This document shows, piece by piece, positions 12,101 through 23,427 of a stretch of DNA of 64,000 bases. The position numbers and the translations under genes were made by a program. Each line of letters starts with the position of its first letter. The stretch's first letter is position 1. The notes beneath the pieces are model-generated. The model was not told where the DNA came from. It did no database searches and worked only from the letters and a program-made list of their open reading frames with translations. Source of the stretch: Euglena gracilis (lineage: Eukaryota > Euglenida > Euglenophyceae > Euglenales); contig CP154956.1 in the NCBI GenBank assembly GCA_039621445.1, forward strand, positions 35,606,100-35,670,099. Reading direction: 5' to 3'.

Positions 12101-15100
12101 CCGGGGGGGGGGGGTACTGGCTAGCCAATCGGCTAGACACTGGAGAAAGTGGACTAGCTAGACCCCCCTCCCCCCGGGGGGTCCAGGGGTCCCCCGAACT
12201 GGAAAAATGAGGTTGTTAATAGGTTTTTGGCTGATTTTGCTCCAAAAATTCCCAAAAATGGCCAAAAATGGGCATTTTTGGCCATTTTTGGGGGCCCCCC
12301 CCAAAAAAATTCGGCGCTTCGCGCCGGTCACTGGAAATTTTTTTCCACCAGCTAGCCCTGCTAGCAGACCCCCCCTGGGGGGGGGGGGTCTGCTAGAAAT
12401 CCCACTAGCCAAATTTGGACTAGCTGCAGTCCAGCCCCCTTAGTTGCACTACGGCTTCTTGTCTGTTTATGGCCGGCGCTAACTTCGCTTCTGGCCCAGC
12501 TTGCTGTGTGGTGAGTGGCCAGGTACCCCTTACACCAGTCAGTCCAGCCCCACCCCCCCCCCCCCGGGGGGAACTGCAATCCCTTAAGCAAAAGCCTGAC
12601 GGGGACATATATCATAGGAATACAAGGGAAGGAATGCCACAATATCACAGTTTTATCACATTCATTTTCCAGCTCCAAAAACGCTGGCATTGCAGGCTCT
12701 TGGTTGGTTTTAAAATGGTTGGTGTGCAAAAAATGCACACGCCGACCATTTGTGCAAATTTGCACACCGAAATTGTTTGTATTTCTGTGGGGGTGTTACA
12801 GAGTCCCAAACAACAGTGTGTTGATGGACAACTTCTCACACGGCAACAAGGGAACTGGTGGCAGTCCTCCTATGCTCTGTATCCCATTCATCAACCACCA
12901 GTGGTAGAGTTATCTAACAGCTCATTTCTACCTGATTTATATGTTGGGTGTGAATTATCACACCTGTTGTAACCAACTTCAAAAACCACCACAACGTGCC
13001 GAGGGCTGCAGAAAACAACAAAGGGGTGGACTTGTCCCGGTACCTGCGGTTACTTCCCATTTTGATGCCATGGTCAGCTCTGGTCAGCCCTGGTTGGCCA
13101 TAGGTGCTTGCCTGTCACCCCACCTCCAGAACACCTCCTGGTGCTGGTAATTGTCATGCAGGAAATGGGGGGAGGTAAAGACCAGGCGTTTTTGTGTATT
13201 TTTATTTTTTTGTTAAAATTCTCATTTTGGGAGGTCAGTCCTGGGGGCTGGGGGTTTCACAACTCGGCATATTTCAGATAATCAAAAAACCAAATTTGCA
13301 CCATTCCCACAGGTATCACCACCAGAAAATTGTGAAAATCAATAAACGGAGGGCCGGCATGTCACAAGCAGTTCAAAAACCCGGACCCCAACTGTGCGCA
13401 AATGCGCATATCAACAATGTGAAAACGACAATCCAGTTGGCCCCAGACCCTTTTGGGGCTTAGGCAGCGTGACTCTGACTTAAACATTTTTTGTGTGGGT
13501 GTGCGCATCCGCGCTCAGCGACACAATTTTTTTTGAAATTCTTGTTTTAGAGGGTCCCAAAATGTCAGTTATACTGCCTGGATGGGAGGTGTTTTGCTCT
13601 CATTCTTATTATACTCTTTTTGATTTGTAATTCTACCAGAATTTCATTGAATTGCAATTTTTCCAGTGTTTCTGGTGTATTTGTTTAAAGATACAAGGAA
13701 AAATATTTTCCCTTTTCAGTCACTGTGGTGTGGGGTGTTATTATTCGGGCAACCGAACTGGGTCAATTTACACCAACCATTTGCACAAATACACACCGAT
13801 CATTGAATTCTCACAAAATTGAAGGTTGGAGGTTCAGTTTTTCCAGCAACATGCAATGTTGAGGAGGCATGGAAGAGCTTTTGTGATCTATTTTTAGTTT
13901 GGTACAAATAATAATAATCCCCCTTTTGGGCCAACCACAACAGCACACAACACACACACCGCACAAATTTTATTAGGGGTTGGTGGTGCCACCAACCTTA
14001 AAAAAATCTTTGCCCCCAACTTCGATTGTCTCAGAACAAAAATCGGAGGGCTTTATTATTTAAGGGTGGTTACATAAAAACAGAGCAAAAATCAGCCAAA
14101 GAGTCAGAAAAACATGTAGACTACCCATTCTGCCCATGATAACAGAGAATTCGCCCCGGGTGCATCACGCTGAGTAGTGCAGTGGGGGGAGCACATTTGA
14201 GCAACGGCCAACCTTTTCATCACAGCGCTTGCCTTCGACGAAGCGCCCCTCGTACACGTCGCCGTCTGCAGTGGTCAACTTCCCAGAAATACCATTGCTT
14301 GCGCAACATCTTCAACTTCAAATAGAGCACGACGATATGCACCGTATTATCCGGCAATATTTGGCAATATGTGTTCGTCCCACAAAAAAAACACAGCAAA
14401 AAGCATGAACAGGCAGCGTTTGAGAACTTCAAAACCTATGCATAACATGGGTTACTCTATATCATTAAACCATAATCTCAGGAGCCAAAAGAAAACTCCC
14501 AAAGAAAAAGGTAGAAAAGTATCGTGCGCTGGGGGGCAAGGAACGGTATTATCCCAGAGCCAAAGCGAAGGTTGCCCTGTATGTGGGAAAAAGTTCAAAT
14601 ACGTCCAACTCCCTGGCACAATGTTCAGATGGGGGGACCGGGTCAGAATCAAAGATGAACTTCCAGGAGTATCCACACCTTGAATTCCCCCTCATACACC
14701 TCGCCATTCGCAAGCTTCTCCTTCCCGAGGCCGGTACGCTTGCCCTGGACCCACGAGCCCTCATACTGCACAGGAGGAGGACAGCACACCAAAAGCAACG
14801 AGCCCCGCGCCACACCCCCTTTTCCGGGTCTGACCGGACGGTCGCCAATGGGGATGCCCGTCGATCGCCCGGCCGGAATAGGGCTGGCCTGCGGGCGCAA
14901 CCTTGCCGCCGTCCTCGTCGTAGTACAGCACGCCGTGCCCCTCGGGGAGGTCGTCGAACCACTCCCCCTCGTACCGCCAGCCCCCCAGCTCCGGGGAGCG
15001 GCGGGTGGACTGCCACGTCATCTTGCCCTTACCATGCCGCAGGTCGTTCTTCCACTGGCCTGCACCATGGAGAGAAAGCTGAGGGGCTATGGGCTCTGGG

Positions 15101-16239
15101 CAAGCACACGTGGGGCGAACGGAGTGTGCAAAGAGTTGGGGCGAGTGAGACTTTGGAAGCGTTTCCGGTCCCCTGCGACGCCGGGGTGAGTGAGACTGGT
15201 AATGGAACAACCAACAGCGATTCAAACCAACAGCAATTCAAAATAGAGAAATACAACACAGAGGCGAATGGACACCCCACGGTGACATCAACTGTGGCCG
15301 GGAGGGTTCCCATCAGAACGAGAGCACACCCTCGTAGCGGTCACCTGGGGCGTACTCCATCACCCCACGGCCCGTACGCACGTTCTGCTTGAACTCGCCT
15401 GCACAGCATGGCCGACGTTCCACCAGAGGCACTGGGTCCCGGGTGTCTCTGTATCCGGCTCGGGTTGGCACAGCCGCGGATGAGGGACAACCACAGCCAA
15501 GCCCCTGCACACCCGCATCCATCCAGCCTCACATTCCAGCCCAAAAAACACACCCACAATCACCCACCCATCCACCCACCCACTCACTCACCCACTCGCT
15601 CACCATCACACTCGCTCACTCACCCACCCACCCACCAACAGGAATTAGTGCTTATCCGTAGTTGGGGGCAGGGGTTTTTTTAAAGCCCGGGGGGGAGGGA
15701 GAAGGGGTCGGCACGGCACCCACCCACCCCCTGGGGTGAGCCCCCCCGGGGGGGGGGGGTCCAGGGGACCCACACTTTTGCCTGAAAATGGCCAAATGCT
15801 AAAAATAGCACCCTTTTCAAATTTTTCGGCGCCTTCGGCGCCGAAAAAGATATACCCACCAGCCCCTACCCCCGAACCCCCCCCGGGGGGAGGAGGTCCA
15901 AGAGACCCACCCACCCTACCCCCCCTCCCCCCCTGGGAGGGGGTCCAAGACTAAAAAAAACCCCCTGGTTGGAGGTCAAATCCATAGTTATCCGTAATTA
16001 TCTGAGTAATCCGTAATTGCAAAAACGCCCACACCGACTGGGCCAACCATCCAAAGGGGTTGAAATGACATGAATAAAAAACAGAAAGAATATGGCGCGC
16101 ATCCAATAGAAGCTAATTAACCCCTCCCCTCCCCATTCGTCAAAAATCCTCATCATACATATCTGTAATGATCCGTTTCAGGATGAGCACAAATACCTGC
16201 CCTCATCCACCCACCCACCCACCCACACACGCACGCACG

Positions 16240-16274
<35 letters not shown>

Positions 16275-16283
16275 ACACCCACG

Positions 16284-16347
<64 letters not shown>

Positions 16348-19300
16348 GGTGTACTTGTCGCCGTTGGAGTAGATGATCGTCCCTGCGCCTTCCTTCCAAG
16401 TTGCCCGCTGAGGCTCATTCTTAACCTCTTGGTGGGCCGTTCCCTTCGCTCGCTGCCCTTTCCCTGAGTCACCGCAACTCCACCTCTGTGGACGTCATCC
16501 GGGCCACCTGCAGGGACCGAATACCGATGCACTTCACAAATCAGGAAAACAGTGAATGAAGCCAACACTGCTTGGAGCAAAAACATGGTCACCAACAAAA
16601 TGAGAAGTACAAAAAATTATGTGGTGCAATACAACCCAATTTCACACACAGCGCATTAACGCAATCTAATAAATGGACAAATAAGGAACGAACGATGATT
16701 CAAAACATGAACAGCACGCCATCATGTGTGCATGTCCTTCCTGGCAGCCCTACCTGCCCATTCACAAACTCGGAGGCGTAGCTCTGGCCATTCTGGTAGA
16801 TGACCCCCGTGACCCGCTTCCCGGAGTCGTACTCCCCCTCATAGCGGTCGCCGCTGGCGAACAGGTAGATGCCGTGTCCATGCATCTGGTTCTTGGCGAA
16901 GGTGCCCTCGTACTTGTCCCCGTTCGGGAACCACATGGTGCCCTCGCCCTTCATCTCCCCCTGGATGAAATACCCCTCGAACTTACTGTGGTCTGCGACG
17001 ACCGAAATGGGACCGGTTGGCTGGCAATCCAATCCGCGCCCAGCCGGGGAGGAATGGGCGAATCCCGGTTTGTCTGACAGCAACATCAAACCTTAAATTC
17101 TCGAGCCACTGTACCCCCCCCTCCAAGGAAAGTGCTCAAAAAAGCATTGGCGCCAAAAAAATTGGCCACAGTGTGTTGGAGGATGAGCATAACTGGCATG
17201 ACAAAAAAAAAACAGCTGCGACAATGCGCACGTGTGGTAGATGGCTGTCCATCACATAGCTTATTAGTTGGGGTGTGATGGTAAATGCGGTTTCATTTTG
17301 GTTGCAAATCTGCAAAACAAACGCCCCCAATGCCCCAGCACCGGCAAAGAGGGACCTTTGAACTCCAGCAGCCCTCGTCCGTGCCGCTTGTTGTCCTTGA
17401 AGCTGCCCACGTACACCTCCCCCGTGGAGTGGAGCGTCTCCCCGCCACCCCCCTGCCCCGGCCCTCTTGGCCGGAGGTCGGGTGGCGTAGGTCCAAACGC
17501 CTTGGCAGGGGTTAAGTGATCGGGGGGTCCCGGACCCCACAGGTCGGACCCCCCCTCCCCAGGGATGCACAGGAAGCCTTGAGGGGGCCCCCACCTCAAA
17601 TTGATGTGGGCCGGGAAAATTTTCGGTTTTCTGGACGGGCAAAAGGCCGAATATCAGGCAAAAATTGTTGGAAAATACCTGGTTTTTCTTTGAAAAATTC
17701 CAAAAATGCCCACTTTCTGACATTTGTGAAAAAAAATTTGTGGAAAACGCCAAATTTCAAAACAAAAAAACACTCAAAAGTGAGGACTGAGGGCGTTTTC
17801 TGGCGCTGCACACCGGAAGAAAGATTTTGCCTACCGACATCTAGGGGGGGGGGGGGGGAGGCAGAGCAGCAGCCCAGCCTGGCCAGGCCCGGCCGGACTG
17901 GCAGTTTTAACCAACCCCCCCCCAGTTTCGACTTGACTCTGCCATTTTGCCAGGTTAGATCTTTGGTATAAAAAAATTGACTCTTCAAAAAATATCTCGA
18001 GAAAACGTAGATTGTGTCCGAAAATTGTCTGGCAGACGAAATGCACCCCTGGAGACCCTCTTTCCTCCATACACCGTTTTAGCCGTCAACACACCTGGCC
18101 TGTGTTCCAGCTCAGTTTTGTGGCCCAAAACAGCCGAAAACGGTGTGTTTTGGGGGTCGTTTTTTGTAAAAAAAAATCGACTTTTTCAAATTATCTCGAC
18201 AATGAAGCAAAATCAAAGGAAATATCCGGAGACCAAAAATGAAGCCCTTGGAATGCCCTCCAACCATGGTTTACTTTTCCCCTTTTCCCCTTCGTGTAGC
18301 CCGAGTTACGGCCATTGTTCGGCCAATTTTGGTACGTTTCTGGGGCCATTTTGGGTTGTTTTCAGGGTCAAAAAAACTCCAAGTTTCCAAAATATCTCGG
18401 AAATGAAGCAGAATCAAAGGAAATGTTTGGCGATCTAAAACAAAACCTTTGGAACGCCCTATCTAATGGTATTTTGAAGTTCCTGTAACTCCACAGCTAG
18501 CCCGAGCTATTGGCACTTCAAAGCCGTTTCTCTCCAAGTGCTGTGCAATTTTGGCTTGTTTTCACTCAGCAGTTTGTGGGCCATTTCGGAGTCAGAAAAT
18601 CGAAAAATTTTCTTTTGATTGGCCACCATTCTGGAGATATTCTAAAACTTTCGATTTTTTTTACCCCAAAATTGTCCAAAAAAACTGGTCAAAACGGGCT
18701 GTACTTGGGAGCTGGCCCTGGAAGCCTGTACAGTGTGATTGAGGTTCCCTGGTAGAGGGTCCCCCGGGTGGAGGTGATTCAGAAAGCCGGGATCCAGTCA
18801 CTTGCGACTGGGGAAAAAAACCCGGGAACAGGTCGGGGGCAGGGGTTTTTTTTAAGACCGGAGGGGGGGGTCGGCACCCACCCACCCCCTGGGGTGGGCC
18901 CCCTGGGGGGGGGGTCCCAGGGGACCCACCCACTTTTGCCCGAAAATGGCAAAATGGCACCTTTTTCAAAATTTATTCCACCAGCCCCTACCCTGTATCA
19001 AAAAGTTATACCCACCAGCCCCTACCCCGACACCCCCCGGGGGAGGGGAGGGGGTCCGGGGGCCAGGTTTTGAATAGTGCTGAGCTCTTAATAAGCGCTC
19101 ACCCACCCCTGACACCCCCATCTAAACCGGCCCACTCCATGGAGCTCTGTTCACTAAAATGCAAAGGTTTTGTGCCCGAAACAGGGCGCCGCGGGGTGGA
19201 AAAACACTCATTTTTGGCCCAAAATACACCTTTCCGGGTCTGGGGAGATAAAAAAACAGCGCTTTGTCGTGTTTTTTTTGACCCGAAAATGACCGGAAGT

Positions 19301-22300
19301 GAGTGGGTTGACAGCCCAAAACGGTGCACCAGGGGGTTGAAAAACGCTCATTTTCGGCCCAAAAACAGTTTTTTCTGGGTCCGGGAGGCCAAAAAAAAAA
19401 CAACATCATTTCGGGCAAAAATTTTTTCCGATTTTTCCGACTTTTTTTGACCCGAAAATGACCCAAAGTCAATGGGTTGGCAGCCCAAAACGGGGCGCTG
19501 GCGGGTCGAAAAACGCTCATTTTCGGCTCAAAAACAGTTTTTCTGGGTCCGCGGCCAAAAAAACATCGTTTCGGGCAAAAAAAATTTTCGATTTTTTTCG
19601 ACTTTTTTTGACCCGTGATGATCATGGGTCATGATGCGCTTCATCGGTCATGATGCGCATCATGGGTCATGATGGGCATCATGGGTCATGATGGGCATCA
19701 TGGATCATGATGGGCATCATGGGCCATGATGGGCATCATGGGTCATGATGCACCTCATGGGTCATAATGTGCCTCATGGGTCATGATGCGCCTCATGGGT
19801 CATGATGAGCCTCATGGGTCATGATGCGCATCATGGGTCATGATGCGCATCATGGGTCATGATGGGCATCATTGGTGGTCATGATGCGCATCATGGGTCA
19901 TGATGGGCATCATTGGTCATGATGCGCCTCATGGGTCATGATGCGCATCATGGCCATCACGGGTTATGATGGCCATGATGGTCAAAAAACGCCCATTTTC
20001 GGCTCGAAAACCCTTTTTTCCGGGTCTGGGAGGCCAAAAAAACATGGTTTTGGCGGAAAAAATTTTCGATATTTTTCGCCTTTTTTTGGCCGAAAATGGC
20101 CAAGTCCACCAGTGGAAAAAGTGTACAAAATGGCCAAAATCGGCTGAAAAACGGCCGTATCTCAGGATACGCGAACAGTTGCAGGGAAATCAAAAATACC
20201 GGTAGATGGGGCGTTCCAAAGGCTTCAAATTGGGTCTCCGGACATTTCCTTTGATTTTGCTTCATTTTGGAGAAATTTTGAAAATATTGATTTTTGGCCT
20301 AATTTTGGCCGAAAACGGTGGAAAAGGGGTATAAAAAGGCCCGTTGGCCGAAAACGGCCATATCTCGGGCTAGGTGGGGAGTTGCGGAGAAATCAAAATA
20401 TCAGTAGATGGGGCGTTCCAAGGGTTTCAAATGAGGTCTCCGGACATTTCCTTTCATTTTGCTTCATTTGGGAGAAATTTTGAAAATTGACATTTTTTGG
20501 CCGAAATGGCAGAGTCCAAAGGGGGGGGGGGCTTATCTAGGGGGGGGGGGGGGGGGGCCGATCCTACCCAGTTTGGACCCCTTCGCACGTGAATAACTCG
20601 GGCCTGGTGGGGAGTTGGGGGTCAACCCCAGGTGATTCGGAAACTGGTCCGTGGTCATGGTGATAATCTGCCGGTTGGGGGGGTGTACCCCCTGTTCCCC
20701 GGTAGTAAGCTTTTGCTCTTACTCTAAACATGTAAGAACTCAGAGACCCCCCATACCACCTACCTCAATACCGACAGGCTTCCCATCTATCCCTGCCCCC
20801 GTTCAAAACCAACACTAACTTGTACCCTGGGGGCCCAGAACCCACCCAGTCAAGTGAAGGGTGGGCAGGGGCACCCTCCTCCTCCTCCCCCCAAACTCTG
20901 GCCCCATTAATATCAAACCCCCCCCCTCTGATTTCTTCGTCCCTTCATCACTTCTCTGATAGGAAACCGTCCTGTCAAGGGCTGTGCTGCTTCAGAGAAC
21001 CCTCAGGACACTGCAACTGCCGGAGGGCAACCCAGCAGCGGGGTGGTCGGTCCCCATGCCTTGGCGCTTGTCGTTCACGAAAGCGCCCTCATACGTGTCC
21101 CCGCTGGGCAGGGTGAGGACCCCGCAGCCGTGCCTGTTGGGGGTTTACGGCAAACGCGGCAAACACGGCAAACGCGGCAGCGCGCATTTGAGTGCGTTTG
21201 GCGGCGATTCGGAGTTGGGTGCGAGGGAGGAGCGACAGCAGCGGGGGATTTTTGGGGGAAGGGCATCGCAGGTCCACCCCCTCATCCACAGCGCCATGGA
21301 GCGCACCGAAGATCATTCGCCCACTCGCCTTCGTACTTCGTCCCATCGCGGTAGGCCAGGATGCCGGCCCCGCAGCGCTTGCCCACCACCCAATCCCCTG
21401 TGCAGCGACGCCGGTGGCACCTGAATCCCAACGCTGCTGGGGATCGCCAAAGGGGTCCAGATGCAAAAAAAAACCCACACACAACACACGCACACACACA
21501 GCACAGCACACAACACACACACAACACAACACACACACACACACACGCAATGCAAAAAAACTTTTTTTTGATGAAAAGGACTTGGAAAGATTTTCACCTC
21601 CTCTGGGAGATAATTCTCACTATGCAACATCACTCATTGTGCATGTTTTGAACAATCATCCACAATCCAAATAGGTAGGTCCTTTGTGCAACAGAATCCT
21701 CACACTCATGAGCAAAACCTCACTCAGCCAGCTGGCAAAACAACCAGTTCTGTTTCCATTTCTTGGCAGGAAATCTAAAATTAAATCCCTTTTAGACAAC
21801 ACCCAAATATAATAACCTCCTCCTCCTATGAAGTTACAACAACAGTGAACGTCGCTGCTGGCACACCTTTGTACTCGTCGCCACTGGTGTATGTCATCGT
21901 GCCAAAACCATCAATCACCCATCCCTGTGAGTCAAATATCCTGTGTGCGGGTGCCGCAGGGCTGCACAGATCGCCCCCCCCCATCCAGCTGGGGGTGAGG
22001 GCACCACCCTGCTACAAAACAGCGCAGGGGAAAATTGACATGACAATCGACGCCTCTGGAAAAAAAAGGGGGGCAGGAGGGATCACTTCCCCACCACCCA
22101 CATGGTTTCCAGGATTCCCGTTTCGCCCCTCCTCCAACCTTGGCACTGAATCACTGACAAAATGAGGAAAAAATCTCCCGCCAACATCACACGTCCGTGG
22201 GGTTGGCACACCGCATGGCCCAACTCGTCCTTCAACTCCCCGGTGTACTTGTGGCCAGAGTGTCGCCTAATGACCCCGGGGGGGGGGACTCAGGGGCTGG

Positions 22301-22693
22301 AAAATTTGGTCTGGCTGAAAAGGCTTTCATCAGGATGTTGGTTAAGGACCCGGGGGGGGGGTCCAGCTCAGGGGTTGGAAAACTTGGGCTGGCTGGAAAA
22401 AGGCTCCCATAGGGGTCCCGGGCTGGAGATGGACTGAAATATCGAAATTGGAAAAATGTCCAAAAAAAAACAAATTCGCAAAAAAAATTGATTTTTTGAC
22501 CCCAAATATGTTTGGGGCAGCTTTTTTCCAACCCATCTCGGCCCATTTTTAGGTACCCCTTGGTGGGTGGGGTGACCCTCCCAGGGTGGCGTCCAGCTCA
22601 AGCGACGCCTTGCTTGTGGCCCTCCTCCGTGATGATGGTCTTCACAAAGCGGGAGGGGTCGCGGGTGGAGCGGGCCATGGGGCTTTCGGCCAT
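9172..22693 (-). CDS. MORN-repeat protein gene, about 16 exons
   Basis: Spliced gene read leftwards. MORN repeats (about 23 residues, consensus like GDKYEGEFKDGKRHGKG) form beta-hairpin scaffolds used in membrane-linked and ciliary/cytoskeletal proteins. Exons by frame and splice signals: 22693-~22607, 22266-22212, 21924-21867, 21397-21307, 21133-21060, ~17460-17355, 16992-16754, 16407-16347, 15398-15330, 15059-14902, 14765-14679, 14265-14213, 11153-11049, 10820-10740, 9800-9687, 9246-9172. Phases agree at most junctions, and several repeats are rebuilt exactly across introns (e.g. NDLR/HGCG, KYTG/EFKQ). The first exon begins MAESPMARSTRDPSRF in a good ATG context. The last exon ends with EEVRPAA and a TGA. 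The predicted protein is about 500 residues and almost all MORN units. Joins 1-2, 5-6 and 11-12 do not close in phase, so a small exon or another border is missing there. No enzymatic domain was seen. The exact orthologue is not identifiable. Confidence 0.88.
9343..9647. mobile_element. hAT-type MITE, group B, in the last MORN intron
   Basis: A 305-bp element with ends CATACAATTTTTTA... and ...GCTTAAGCAATTGCCTG, flanked by a perfect GCCCCCAT duplication (9335-9342, 9648-9655). Inside are CCAGTCAGTCACT motifs, three G/C-run hairpins and a central CCGGCGCCTTCGGCGCCGG palindrome. It fills most of the intron between exons 9800-9687 and 9246-9172. Confidence 0.85.
10945..11048. repeat. Degenerate GT tract at a second MORN splice donor
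   Basis: Exon 11153-11049 ends TACGAG|GTGTGTGTCTGTG. Degenerate GTGT/GTTGTG repeats follow (CA/CAACA on the plus strand). Same arrangement as at 16346. Confidence 0.8.
11620..12000. repeat. ~390-bp dispersed repeat, copy 1
   Basis: Shares an ordered series of blocks with 38354-38758: AGCCGAAACTGGTGTGTTGG, TCTGTCTGGTCAGTCTGCGCATC, GGGTGTGGCATTACTGCAGTTT, CAGCCTTCTGGGCCC, AAAAATGAGGCACA and GGCTGTGTCAA. Identity is roughly 75% by eye. No ORF. It lies in a MORN-gene intron just left of the group A MITE at 12082. Confidence 0.7.
12082..12598. mobile_element. hAT-type MITE, group A, copy 2
   Basis: A 517-bp element with the same termini as the copy at 4203-4602 and a perfect 8-bp target duplication ACGGGGAC (12074-12081, 12599-12606). 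Body identity to copy 1 is high. It has ~110 extra bp near the right end (from 12438), which include a 68-bp sequence shared with 43665-43732. It sits in a MORN-gene intron. Confidence 0.88.
12438..12505. repeat. 68-bp inserted sequence, copy 1
   Basis: CCTTAGTTGCACTACGGCTT...CTTGCT. Nearly identical to 43665-43732 (four differences). Here the host MITE target CAGTCCAGCCCC is present on both sides (12427-12438 and 12540-12551), so the insertion made or used a 12-bp direct repeat. No inverted termini, which argues for a short retroposon-like insertion. Confidence 0.65.
14902..15059 (-). CDS. MORN gene exon with a repeat expansion
   Basis: Exon of the MORN gene encoding GQWKNDLRHGKGKMTW, then a non-MORN insert of about 13 residues (STRRSPELGG), then WRYEGEWFDDLPEGHGVLYY. 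The insert between the two units makes this the least regular part of the repeat array and could be a surface loop. The acceptor is GGTGCAG|GCC and the donor is GGCAAG|GTTGCG. Frame continuity with 15330 and 14765 is good. Confidence 0.88.
15541..15640. repeat. CACCCA/CACTCA-rich tract
   Basis: Degenerate CCCACCCA and CACTCACTCG units in the MORN intron left of exon 15398-15330's acceptor region. Confidence 0.8.
15669..15967. mobile_element. hAT-type MITE, group D
   Basis: A 299-bp element with ends CAGGGGTTTTTTTAAA / TTTTTTTTACCCCCTG-like (reverse CAGGGGGTTTTTTTTAGT) and flanks GTTGGGGG (15661-15668) / GTTGGAGG (15968-15975). The centre has a TTCGGCGCCTTCGGCGCCGAA palindrome followed by GATATACCCACCAGCCCCTA. 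It lies in a MORN-gene intron. Confidence 0.75.
16205..16346. repeat. CA/CCCA microsatellite starting at a MORN splice donor
   Basis: On the gene strand the exon ending at 16347 is followed directly by GTGTGTGT..., so the donor GT is the first unit of the repeat. The far end is CCCA-rich. Confidence 0.93.
16754..16992 (-). CDS. MORN gene exon with about 3.5 repeats
   Basis: The largest exon of the MORN gene and the clearest signature in the window. It holds consecutive units around SKFEGYFIQGEMKGEGTM, GDKYEGTFAKNQMHGHG and GDRYEGEYDSGKRVTG, then QSYASEF. The acceptor is GTCGCAG before 16992 and the donor is CAG|GTAGGG at 16754-16752. It joins the upstream exon (ending 17355) in phase 1 and the downstream exon (starting 16407) in phase 0. 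Third codon positions are mostly G or C, unlike the flanking intron. Confidence 0.93.
18840..19075. mobile_element. Group D MITE, truncated copy
   Basis: Starts CAGGGGTTTTTTTTAAGACC and follows the 15669-15967 copy (CCACCCACCCCCTGGGGTG, GGGGACCCACCCACTTTTGCC, TATACCCACCAGCCCCTACCC). It lacks the central palindrome and the matching right end. It lies in the large MORN intron. Confidence 0.65.
19612..19975. repeat. TCATGATGCGCATCATGGG minisatellite
   Basis: About 17 tandem units of 19-23 bp built on the palindromes GATGCGCATC / GATGGGCATC joined by ATGGGTCATG. Units vary at one or two bases. It interrupts one of the 140-170-bp tandem units around it. In the large MORN intron. Confidence 0.85.
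21477..21550. repeat. CA-rich degenerate microsatellite
   Basis: ACACAACACACGCACAC... between MORN exons at 21924-21867 and 21397-21307. Confidence 0.85.
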
Positions 22694-23427
22694 CGTGCCG
22701 GGGTATGCACTGAACACTGTGGGGAAGGGTAGCAGGTAACACTGTGGGGTGGGGTGTGGAGTGGGGGCAGGCATCTGTCGCCTGGGGAGGGGGGGGGTGG
22801 GGTGGGGGGCCGGGCCCCCCGCAGGGTGCGCAAACGCCGCCAATGTCTACGCCATCAAGCCACGTATGGGTAGCTCAGTGCCCCGGCTGGACATTCCCCA
22901 AGAGGATGAAAGTGTTCATTTGCGCCAAGAAAAGGCTCCGGGATCCAAACCATCCCATCCATCTGAAACGACAGGGGGGCAGGCAAGTTTTTGAGGTGCC
23001 AAAAAAACTTCAAAAAAACTTTAAAATATTTTTGGCCAAACTGATACATTCTTTAAATACCTTAAGAAAATCTTGGAAAAATTATGATTAATTCTGTATG
23101 TTTGACAAACTTTTTGGACTGCATACATTTCTGCTGGCGAGGACTTAAAAAGTTCATCCCCTTGGGGGAAGGTTTTTATGCAAAACCACAATTTCTCACC
23201 CCCCAAAAACATGTAAACATGGGCATTAACATGAACATGAACACGAGCAAAGCCGTGAGTAATGAAAATTCCCAAAAGACAAAATTTATTCAATGGAAAA
23301 AAAGAGCTTGCAAAGGTGTTATTGAAACTTAAACATTTATAATTCCCCATCGAACCTTAAAAAAATGCCTTAAAGCCCTAAAATTTGACTTTTAAAAAAA
23401 TCCTCAAAAGCCAATGCCTGCCTGGGG

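Larger units (their letters stand above)
17990..20490. repeat. Large intronic repeat block with inverted modules
   Basis: Modules containing AATGAAGCAAAATCAAAGGA AAT, CCGGAGACC and TTGGAACGCCC occur on the plus strand at ~18195-18265 and ~18400-18470, and inverted at ~20205-20280 and ~20395-20480. Between them are 3-4 tandem units of 140-170 bp (19186-19615 and 19978-20100; hallmark AAAAACGCTCATTTTCGGC) and a GATGCGCATCAT minisatellite. It looks like a composite inverted-repeat element in the large MORN intron (21060 to 17460). Confidence 0.65.

Noticed and set aside
19612-19975. Regularly spaced direct repeats resembling a CRISPR array
   Set aside because: Units are contiguous with no unique spacers, in a eukaryotic intron. 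It is a minisatellite.
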